This document shows, piece by piece, positions 13,501-19,542 of a DNA stretch of 20,317 nt (positions are counted from its first letter, which is position 1; every line of letters starts with the position of its first letter). This DNA comes from CAYVOV01 sp964453525. GTDB taxonomy: Bacteria; Chloroflexota; Dehalococcoidia; Dehalococcoidales; UBA2162. The notes beneath the pieces were generated by a model. It had not been told where the DNA came from and did not search any database. It was given only the letters and a program-made list of their open reading frames with translations. The position numbers were made by a program, and so were the translations under genes. Location of the stretch: contig CAYVOV010000031.1 in NCBI GenBank assembly GCA_964453525.1, positions 1-20,317 on the forward strand, written 5' to 3'.

Positions 13501-15537
13501 ATGGAAACCGAGAATGTAGAACAAAGCTGGCTTGATGAACTGAATCCGCAGCAGCGTGAGGCGGTAACCTATGTAGATGGCCCGCTTCTGGTTGTAGCCG
13601 GTGCCGGTACCGGCAAGACCCGGACTCTTGCCTACCGGGTCCCCTACCTGATTTCTAGGGGGATATCCCCCGAGCGGATTCTACTGCTGACCTTCACCAG
13701 GCGTGCCGCTGAGGAAATGCTGAGGCGAGCGGCTTCCGTGATGCCTGATGGTGCCTCAACGACAGCCCAGGTATGGGGAGGCACATTCCATGCCTTCGCC
13801 AATAGAATTCTCCGGATGTACTCTCAGGCGGCTAACCTTCCTCCCGATTTCACGATTATCGACCGGACCGATTCCGAGGACGTGCTGGACGTTATCCGGA
13901 ACGACATGGCCTTCTCTCAAAAAGAAAGCCGGTTTCCACGTAAAAGCACCTGCCTTGCTATATACTCGCGAAGGGTTAATGGTAATGAGGAACTGGAAAC
14001 GGTGTTGAAGAAAGACTTCACCTGGTGTGAAATGTGGAAGGATGAACTGAAGGTTCTATTCAGGGAGTATGTCAGCCGCAAGCAGCGACAGAATATCCTT
14101 GACTATGATGACCTCCTTCTGTACCTGTACTACCTCCTGGAAGATGAGGAAGTAGCTGACTCAATCGGTGGTCGCTTTGACCACGTCCTTGTCGATGAGT
14201 ATCAGGACACCAACCGGATTCAGGCAGGGATATTGACAGGATTGCGGCGAAAGAACGACAACATCATGGTAGTAGGGGATGATGCCCAGAGCATCTATGG
14301 TTTCCGCTCGGCGACAGTACGGAATATGCTTGACTTTCCCCAACAATTTCCGGGGACGAAGATTATCAGCCTAGAGCAGAATTACCGGTCAATCCAGCCG
14401 ATACTGACTACCACTAACCGTGTTATCGCCCAAGCGAGGGAACGTTACTCCAAGGATCTGTGGTCGAAGAGAGATGGAGACCAGCAACCAAAATTGATTA
14501 CCTGCCTTGATGAAACCAGCCAGGATGACGAGGTAATCCGCCTGGTACTGGACCACTACGAGCAGGGAATACCACTCCACAAGCAGGCGGTGTTGTTCCG
14601 AGCGTCTTCGCACTCGACTTCCCTCGAGCTAGCCCTGACCCGGAGCAATATCCCGTATTACAAGTACGGTGGCCTGCGGTTCCTTGAAACGGCTCATATC
14701 AAGGACCTGATAAGTTTCTTGAGGGTTATAGAGAATCCACTTGACGAAATAGCCTGGTTCCGGGTGCTACAGCTGCTAAACGGTGTTGGACCGGTAACAG
14801 CGGCGTCTGTTTTTGACCATGTAAGGAATAACGTGTTTAATCTCTCTTCGCTAGCATCTTATAAGGCACCGCCGGCAGCGAGAAAGGAGCTCACTGAATT
14901 TGGTTCAATGCTTGCGGACCTGTCAAAGATAGGCGATGATAATGCCGGTATGCAGGTAGAAAGAATCACTGATTTCTATAAACCACTACTCTGGCGGAAC
15001 CATGAAAACCCAGAACCGAGAGAAAACGATATCGAATATCTCGGCGCACTTGCTGCCGGATATAAATCGAGAAGGCAGTTTCTGGCAGACCTGATACTTG
15101 ACCCGCCGGTATCGACCGGCGACCTAGCCGGTCCTCCTATTAAGGATGAGGACTACCTTGTACTTTCTACGATTCACTCGGCCAAGGGACTGGAGTGGGA
15201 CGTCGTGTATCTTATCCATGCCACTGATGGCTGCCTGCCATCAGATATGGCTACAGGCAGCGAAGAGGAGATAGAGGAGGAGCGCAGGCTCGCCTATGTA
15301 GCCATGACCCGGGCACGGGATTTTCTCTACGTTCTGTGGCCGCAGCGGTATTATCTGCGGCCTTTCGGGCTTTCCGACCGGCATAACTACGCCCAGTGCT
15401 CCAGGTTCTTTACCGACGATGTGGTTCAGACCATGGAAGAGGTCACCTTGAGTCGAAAAGTGAGACTTGAAGATGCCGATATTCCGATTGGTCAAAGAGG
15501 GGATATCGCTAAACGTATTCGATATATGTGGCAATAA
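13501..15537 (+). CDS. UvrD/PcrA-like superfamily 1A DNA helicase
   Basis: A 678-residue ATP-dependent 3'-5' DNA helicase of the UvrD/Rep family. Motifs appear in order: Q motif LNPQQREAV (14-22), Walker A GAGTGKT (34-40), Ia LTFTRRAAEEM (63-73), II VDEYQDTN (231-238), III VVGDDAQSIYGFRSA (257-271), IV LEQNYRS (291-297), V LSTIHSAKGLEWD (555-567) and VI RRLAYVAMTRARDF (601-614). The protein ends soon after motif VI and lacks the long UvrD/PcrA C-terminal extension that contacts RNA polymerase or MutL. It may be a specialised paralogue and not the housekeeping enzyme. GGAG at 13486-13489 precedes the ATG by 11 bases. It lies 61 bases after the SRAP gene, supporting a shared role in repair or replication restart. 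Confidence 0.93.
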   Translation: METENVEQSWLDELNPQQREAVTYVDGPLLVVAGAGTGKTRTLAYRVPYLISRGISPERILLLTFTRRAAEEMLRRAASVMPDGASTTAQVWGGTFHAFANRILRMYSQAANLPPDFTIIDRTDSEDVLDVIRNDMAFSQKESRFPRKSTCLAIYSRRVNGNEELETVLKKDFTWCEMWKDELKVLFREYVSRKQRQNILDYDDLLLYLYYLLEDEEVADSIGGRFDHVLVDEYQDTNRIQAGILTGLRRKNDNIMVVGDDAQSIYGFRSATVRNMLDFPQQFPGTKIISLEQNYRSIQPILTTTNRVIAQARERYSKDLWSKRDGDQQPKLITCLDETSQDDEVIRLVLDHYEQGIPLHKQAVLFRASSHSTSLELALTRSNIPYYKYGGLRFLETAHIKDLISFLRVIENPLDEIAWFRVLQLLNGVGPVTAASVFDHVRNNVFNLSSLASYKAPPAARKELTEFGSMLADLSKIGDDNAGMQVERITDFYKPLLWRNHENPEPRENDIEYLGALAAGYKSRRQFLADLILDPPVSTGDLAGPPIKDEDYLVLSTIHSAKGLEWDVVYLIHATDGCLPSDMATGSEEEIEEERRLAYVAMTRARDFLYVLWPQRYYLRPFGLSDRHNYAQCSRFFTDDVVQTMEEVTLSRKVRLEDADIPIGQRGDIAKRIRYMWQ

Positions 15538-15910
15538 GATTCATATAAGAAAGGCCTGTTGTTTTCTGAGTCTTTTAACCCCTCACTGAATGCAACTACG
15601 AAAATTGAATTAAGGGATATATCGCTCAACCATAGTTTACCAGTACGAACTTAGTAACTAAATCCCGAACTATTTATTAAACTGGAATAATTTACTGTGC
15701 CATAAAAATTTTCAATTCGTGTGAATAAATTTATCGTAAGTATATATTACGATACAAGTAGGCTAAGAGTATCATCTGGTAACTTTAGCTTCAAATTAGT
15801 GTTTTCCCATCTTGTCTTCCAGGTCTAAAGTACTATCTGGTTACTCTCTGTTCTTTTTGGTTTAACGCCAAATTAACGCCTGATTTTTAGCTTCGATTTA
15901 TACTTAAAAT
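15538..15910. other. Gene-free stretch with palindrome and direct repeats
   Basis: No gene is seen. TATCGTAA (15732-15739) and TTACGATA (15747-15754) form a perfect 8-bp inverted repeat with a 7-bp spacer, operator-like in shape. TTAACGCC occurs twice in tandem with a 3-base gap (about 15862-15880). AGTATCATCTGGTAACT near 15768 and AGTACTATCTGGTTACT near 15830 are imperfect direct repeats about 61 bases apart. No T-rich terminator clearly follows the helicase. Repeats of this kind next to an IS end suggest mobile-element debris. Confidence 0.4.
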
Positions 15911-16020
15911 AATTTAGCTTGTTGATGATTTATTCCAGACTGTATGTCTTTCTGACCATGAGTCCCCTTTTTGCCCTTTCAGACTAACATCATACCTGGA
16001 TACTTTTTGGGGGCAGGTTA
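15911..16020 (-). mobile_element. IS3-type left end with decayed orfA start
   Basis: Read on the minus strand from 16020, the sequence starts with TAACCTGCCCCCAAAAAGTA, an IS3-type terminal repeat. A short leader with AAAAAGGGG follows, then an ATG at 15959 opening M-V-R-K-T-Y-S-L-E-stop-I-I-N-K-L. IS3 OrfA proteins of this group commonly begin 'RKKYTPEQIINKLREAE', so the stop is a CAA-to-TAA change of the conserved Gln. Homology ends at about 15915, where the element is truncated. It is therefore only the first hundred bases or so of an old insertion, in the opposite orientation to the IS3 remnant ending at 9960. Confidence 0.65.
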
Positions 16021-16066
16021 AATCTAACAATGATCTGTGCTCAGAAAGGTTAATTCGCCTGATTGT

Positions 16067-17428
16067 TCATCTTATCCATACTCTTCCAAGCGTCACCAGG
16101 AATAATGCTAGTACTAGCCAGCCCATCAATCCTTCTAACATCGCTAGGTTACGAACGCTGCCAAGTTTCATTTTCCATAGTTTGAATAGGGGCTTGTCTG
16201 TCGGATACCAGTCACCGTAGCCAACTGTGGTGAAAGTATTGATGCTAAAATAGAGGGAATCCGCTATCCTTTGCCTCCTACTGCGGGGTTTTTGATTTTC
16301 TTCAGGACTCAGTTGGCGAATCGCTCCAGTTCGATAGTAAAAAATTGAACATCCCAGTATTATCAGTATTGCCACGCCAATCGTTCTGAACGGTTTCACT
16401 CCATAACCGCAGGTGAGATCTAAAACAATGAATTCAAATAACCACCTAGGATCGAAGCGGGAGTATGAAATATCGCGCTTACCTACTCGATAACTGTAGT
16501 AGGAGTTATCAGCATCATCGAATTGTCCCAGCTCATTAAAATTCCTGATTATGGAGAGATAGAATAAGTCATCGTACACTATATTTCCTTCCAACTGAGT
16601 CCAGCTAATTATCATTCTGTTTCTAAGATCAGTTTCCGTGAAATAAATTACATCTTGAAACTTAGTCCCCAACCAACTGCTATAATCTAGCTGAGCCTCT
16701 GAAAAATCAGCTACTTGCCTAAACTGGACATTACTAAAATCAGCACTCTGGGTAAACCGAGTTGAGGAGAAATTAACACTTTCATTAAATAGCGCCCCTG
16801 AAAAATACGCATTTTCGCTGAACTCAACCCCGTTAAAATATGCATCATTGTTAAATTGAGTCTGGTAAAACCGTGCATCAACGTGAAACTGAGCTCCAGC
16901 AAAAGCTGTTGGTCCGGAAAACTGAGCCCCATCGAACCATGCATCAACGTAAAATTGAGTCTCGCTAAAATGCGTCCAATTGCGGACGAAGTGAGTATCA
17001 TTAAACCGCGCATTCTGGTTGAAGCGAGTATTAGAAAAAGATGTAAACTGGTGGAACGTTGTCCCTGAAAAGTTTACCACACCGTCAAATCTAACTTCTG
17101 AAAAATCAACTCTATCGCGAAAGACAGAATCCTGAATATATATTCGGCTGTTGATTATGCTTCTTTCAATACCGTCAGGCCCTTTCTCTCTAGGGAGTCG
17201 TATTAAATTGGTCTGAAAAGGACCAACTATGAAGGCATCCTTTATCGCTACATCTCTTCCCTCTTCTATAGCTTTTAGAATCGTTTTAGCAGCCACTTCT
17301 TCTTTTTCCGCAGTATTGCTAGAAATTGTTGAAGGCTCAGATTCTTGTTGTGCTAAAACAAGGTCAAATCCTATTAATAAGTGAATAAAATAGATAAGAC
17401 TCATGAAATATAATAGTTTTACAGACAT
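16067..17428 (-). CDS. Exported pentapeptide-repeat protein fused to a two-TM potassium-channel domain
   Basis: A 453-residue membrane protein with three parts. A signal peptide comes first (MSVKLLYFMSLIYFIHLLIG, ending near VLA-QQ at about residue 26). About residues 95-260 are pentapeptide repeats of the A/N/D-F-S/x type (for example VNFSGTTF, ADFSNVQF, ADFSEAQL), expected to form a right-handed beta-helix. The C-terminal part is an Ion_trans_2 pore: TM1 (RTIGVAILIILGCSIFYY, about 348-365), selectivity filter TTVGYGD (400-406) and TM2 (LEGLMGWLVLALFLVTL, about 431-447). With a cleaved signal peptide the beta-helix would face outside the cytoplasm. ATG 17428 is preferred over TTG 17437 because GAGG lies ten bases upstream. 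The pore-proximal loop is basic (RSRRQR). A channel gated by an extracytoplasmic ligand is an inference. Confidence 0.85.
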   Translation of the reverse strand: MSVKLLYFMSLIYFIHLLIGFDLVLAQQESEPSTISSNTAEKEEVAAKTILKAIEEGRDVAIKDAFIVGPFQTNLIRLPREKGPDGIERSIINSRIYIQDSVFRDRVDFSEVRFDGVVNFSGTTFHQFTSFSNTRFNQNARFNDTHFVRNWTHFSETQFYVDAWFDGAQFSGPTAFAGAQFHVDARFYQTQFNNDAYFNGVEFSENAYFSGALFNESVNFSSTRFTQSADFSNVQFRQVADFSEAQLDYSSWLGTKFQDVIYFTETDLRNRMIISWTQLEGNIVYDDLFYLSIIRNFNELGQFDDADNSYYSYRVGKRDISYSRFDPRWLFEFIVLDLTCGYGVKPFRTIGVAILIILGCSIFYYRTGAIRQLSPEENQKPRSRRQRIADSLYFSINTFTTVGYGDWYPTDKPLFKLWKMKLGSVRNLAMLEGLMGWLVLALFLVTLGRVWIR

Positions 17429-17544
17429 CCTAGACAATCCTCAACAATTCATCATGGTCTGGTTGGATTACTACCTTCGACAGGATTAATGATAAAGCGG
17501 TGTACAACCTCTTTATTCTCTTCTACTGACATTGGGCTTACTAT

Positions 17545-18279
17545 TCACAATACCCTGTATTGTAGTCTTATCTCATACTGAATAGGCCTACGAATATAAA
17601 CCGAGAATTCTTCTTCCTCCATACCAAATAGTGTGGGTTTCTTACCCGTTCCAATACCACCGTAAACTTGTTTTTTACCCTCCCTGTTCCGATATGGAAC
17701 TAGAAAGCCTCTCCCCCACGTATAAACTCGTTGGGTTACTCTCTCCATTTGGATTATATCTTCGTTATCCCATTCACCTATTTCCTCTGGGGGAATCTCT
17801 TCAAATAGCATCAATTGATATTGTACATTAGGATGAGAAGTACGTACTTGTACAGTGTTGATCAAAATGTGGCTAGACAATGTATCAAGAATAAACGACT
17901 GATAAATAATCGGTGTATGCCAGCCTTCTCTTAGGTATTGATCATAACTATAGTCATGATATGGCAAATCAAACTCAACTACTGTCTCAGATACTTCATA
18001 TTTCTTCTTTTTTTCTTCTTCATCCTCTGCCTGTACGGGTGCTAGGCCAGCGAGTAATAGCAGCGTATCTGTATCCTCCGCAGACAATCTCAATATTTCC
18101 CCGATAGCAATTAAGTCATTCCTGTTCGTATCTCGGGGTAATCGACTACCGTTTTCCCAGTAACTGATTACAGAATTACTGATGCCGATGCCCTTTTGCC
18201 CAAGCATATCCGAAAGCCTAACTTGAGTAATCTCTCGGGCCTTTCTCTTTTTCTTTAGAAATGTTCCGAAATCGCTCAT
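17545..18279 (-). CDS. XRE-family HTH transcriptional regulator with unknown C-terminal domain
   Basis: This 244-residue regulator begins MSDFGTFLKKKRKAREITQ. The Cro/CI-type helix-turn-helix covers about residues 4-75 (RLSDMLGQKGIGISNSVISYWENG is the turn and recognition part). An acidic-basic linker (QAEDEEEKKKKYE) leads to a roughly 140-residue C-terminal region rich in strands (YQLMLFEEIP, QVYGGIGTGKK, FSVYIRRPIQYEIRLQYRVL) that I do not recognise. An upstream GTG at 18345 could add 22 residues, but it has no ribosome-binding site and the HTH starts cleanly at 18279. The palindrome TTAACA-GATT-TGTTAA sits just before the start codon, suggesting autoregulation. It is divergent from the small-ORF chain at 18529, the usual arrangement for a mobile-element control region. 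Confidence 0.85.
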   Translation of the reverse strand: MSDFGTFLKKKRKAREITQVRLSDMLGQKGIGISNSVISYWENGSRLPRDTNRNDLIAIGEILRLSAEDTDTLLLLAGLAPVQAEDEEEKKKKYEVSETVVEFDLPYHDYSYDQYLREGWHTPIIYQSFILDTLSSHILINTVQVRTSHPNVQYQLMLFEEIPPEEIGEWDNEDIIQMERVTQRVYTWGRGFLVPYRNREGKKQVYGGIGTGKKPTLFGMEEEEFSVYIRRPIQYEIRLQYRVL

Positions 18280-18281
18280 TG

Positions 18282-18297
18282 TTAACAGATTTGTTAA
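18282..18297. promoter_or_regulatory. Palindromic operator at the XRE gene start
   Basis: TTAACA (18282-18287), GATT, TGTTAA (18292-18297) is a perfect 6-bp inverted repeat, two bases upstream of the regulator's start codon. It takes the place where a ribosome-binding site would be, and none is visible. Binding of the encoded XRE protein here would block its own expression; this is inference. Confidence 0.5.
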
Positions 18298-18355
18298 ATA
18301 TGCAATTTTTTCAGGCTCGTAAGACCTTTTGAAGTGCAAATTCACCCATGAGTTA

Positions 18356-18361
18356 ATTATA
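18356..18361 (-). promoter_or_regulatory. -10 element for the XRE regulator gene
   Basis: TATAAT on the minus strand, 77 bases upstream of the start codon at 18279. It would give a leader of about 70 bases containing the palindrome. The only -35-like sequence, TTGCAT, is 21 bases upstream, which is too far for a standard sigma70 promoter. ATCTAT (18379-18384) and ATAGAT (18396-18401) form a nearby inverted repeat in the divergent region. Confidence 0.35.
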
Positions 18362-18528
18362 ACAGAAGATTATGGCGTATCTATGCAAGTTTTTTATAGA
18401 TGGTAGGAAAACGGAACACAAATTGGAATTCAAATGGTCCTCTACCCCACGCTTTCAGCAGATTGGGTACAATCCTTCTGGAAATCGCACATGATAGTAC
18501 TCATTTTAAGTCTACAGGAAACAAAAAC

Positions 18529-18591
18529 ATGAGTAAATCTAAACAAAAGCACCCGGCGAAATCAAGATATAGGAGGGGAGGGAAGAAATGA
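18529..18591 (+). CDS. Tiny basic ORF, first of an overlapping chain
   Basis: Twenty codons: MSKSKQKHPAKSRYRRGGKK, strongly basic with no recognisable domain. The frame is open back to an ATG at 18400, but that start has no ribosome-binding site. The ATG at 18529 has a weak AGGA about ten bases upstream. The last codons (AGG AGG GGA GGG) form the Shine-Dalgarno sequence of the next ORF, and the stop overlaps its start as ATGA (18588-18591). Its value may be as a translational coupler more than as a protein. It could instead be a short nucleic-acid-binding peptide. Confidence 0.4.
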   Translation: MSKSKQKHPAKSRYRRGGKK

Positions 18592-18737
18592 AGACACTAG
18601 AGGATGTGCTTACGGTTTTGGACAGCATGAATGTCGGCCCAGATGAAGTAAAAATTTCCCGCGCTGCCTACAATTACCTGATCGGAAAAGTAGAAGAATT
18701 AATCGCCGCAGAAGAAGAGGAGGAGGACGAAGATTAA
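18588..18737 (+). CDS. 49-residue acidic hypothetical protein
   Basis: The protein starts MKTLEDVLTVLDSMNVGPDE and is mostly helical in appearance, with two amphipathic helices (TLEDVLTVLDSM, AAYNYLIGKVEELIAAE). It ends in an acidic tail of nine D/E residues. I recognise no family. A very strong AGGAGGGGAGGG lies just before the ATG, inside the preceding ORF, and the two overlap by four bases. The GAGGAGGAGGAC that encodes its acidic tail is itself a Shine-Dalgarno-like sequence for a 12-codon frame starting at 18737. Small acidic helical proteins like this are common in phage and conjugative-element early regions, for example as anti-repressors or anti-defence factors. No such function is shown here. 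Confidence 0.6.
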   Translation: MKTLEDVLTVLDSMNVGPDEVKISRAAYNYLIGKVEELIAAEEEEEDED

Positions 18738-18775
18738 TGGCGAAATCGAAATTTTACTGCACAAAACATAAATAA
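18737..18775 (+). CDS. 12-codon ORF overlapping the acidic protein gene
   Basis: MAKSKFYCTKHK starts in the TAATG overlap with the preceding stop (18735-18739). The GAGGAGG of the upstream acidic tail is about 12 bases away. Its start resembles MSKSKQKH of the first ORF in the chain. It is too short to judge and may be only a coupling or leader peptide. Confidence 0.25.
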   Translation: MAKSKFYCTKHK

Positions 18776-18797
18776 ACCATTGGAAAACAGGAAATAA

Positions 18798-18986
18798 GTG
18801 CCACAAAGAAAAATTATATGTACTTCTATGCATATATATAGGTTTTTAGAAGGGCATCCTAGAAAGACCTATAAATTCGTCAAAAGGAGGAGGGAATGGG
18901 GTTGTTTGGTAAGCATAAACGTAATAAAAAAGAAAAAAGGAGTATTTTCGATGACACACATACAAACAAAACTCAGTTCAACGTAA
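18798..18986 (+). CDS. Possible GTG-start basic small ORF
   Basis: 62 codons starting at a GTG (MPQRKIICTSMHIYRFLEGH...), basic throughout and of unknown family. No strong ribosome-binding site precedes the GTG (ACAGGAAATA, about nine bases). Its middle codons (AAA AGG AGG AGG GAA) make the strong Shine-Dalgarno site of the ORF at 18896, which overlaps it in another frame. Both cannot be fully constrained, and the 18896 frame has better initiation signals, so I treat this one as doubtful. Confidence 0.25.
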   Translation: MPQRKIICTSMHIYRFLEGHPRKTYKFVKRRREWGCLVSINVIKKKKGVFSMTHIQTKLSST

Positions 18987-19054
18987 TCATTGACCAAGAT
19001 ATAAAAGAACATGTCCAGAAATGTAGACCGTCAGCGATAATGGGACACAGATAG
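18896..19054 (+). pseudogene. Small ORF truncated by IS insertion
   Basis: The ATG at 18896 has an excellent AAAGGAGGAGGG directly upstream. The frame reads MGLFGKHKRNKKEKRSIFDD and on to IKEHVQK, and then enters what looks like the IS left end at 19022, stopping at 19054. So about 42 native codons remain, followed by about ten read from the IS. The basic N-terminus followed by a more structured segment (TQFNVIIDQDIKEHVQK) suggests a longer protein originally. No family is recognised. Confidence 0.45.
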
Positions 19055-19137
19055 GGCCACTATAACCGAACACTCTAGACGGGTGGCACAAGCTCCTGAG
19101 AGGTAGTAGACTGACTAAAGAATGAAAGGAGCGAATT

Positions 19138-19542
19138 GTGTCTCGGGAAAACAAAGATAAAGCTGATGCTGCTGAAGCCAGAACACAGCAAACCAGAGGT
19201 TTTATGCGGCAAGTTAGAGTAGTAGCCAGACGGAAGTACACCCCGGAGGAGAAGGTTCGTATCGTGTTGGAGGGATTCCGCCGGGAAGTGGCAGTCAATG
19301 AACTCTGTCGACGGGAAGGCATCAAGCCGGGAGCTTACTATGCCTGGACTAAGGATTTCATGGAGGCTGGGAAGGAGCGTTTAACCCGGGATACCGTCAG
19401 GGATGCCACGCGTCAAGAGATCGACGAGCTAAAGAGGGAGAACGCCGAGCTCAAGCACCTGGTGGCTGACCTTTCGCTGGATGTATACCGTCTCAAAAAA
19501 ACGGCGATTCCTCCATTGGGCCTAAACGGCGACGACAAATGA
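19138..19542 (+). CDS. IS3-family transposase OrfA (HTH, Transposase_8)
   Basis: A 134-residue DNA-binding subunit of an IS3-group transposase. The helix-turn-helix begins at about residue 29 (RKYTPEEKVRIVLEGF) and continues through VNELCRREGIKPGAYYAWTKDF. A C-terminal coiled-coil or leucine-zipper segment follows (EIDELKRENAELKHLVADLSLDVYRLKK). The start is GTG with AAAGGAG at 19125-19131, six bases upstream. A run of seven A residues lies at 19495-19501 near the end, and the -1 frame is open from there into OrfB, so a frameshifted OrfAB fusion could be made. That fusion is the active transposase in IS3 elements. The run is not in the textbook A-AAA-AAG phase, so slippage here is only a possibility. 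Confidence 0.9.
   Translation: MSRENKDKADAAEARTQQTRGFMRQVRVVARRKYTPEEKVRIVLEGFRREVAVNELCRREGIKPGAYYAWTKDFMEAGKERLTRDTVRDATRQEIDELKRENAELKHLVADLSLDVYRLKKTAIPPLGLNGDDK

Noticed and set aside
16720..17100. CRISPR or other DNA repeat array
   Set aside because: The repeated look comes from codons of the pentapeptide repeats; units diverge in sequence and have no spacers.
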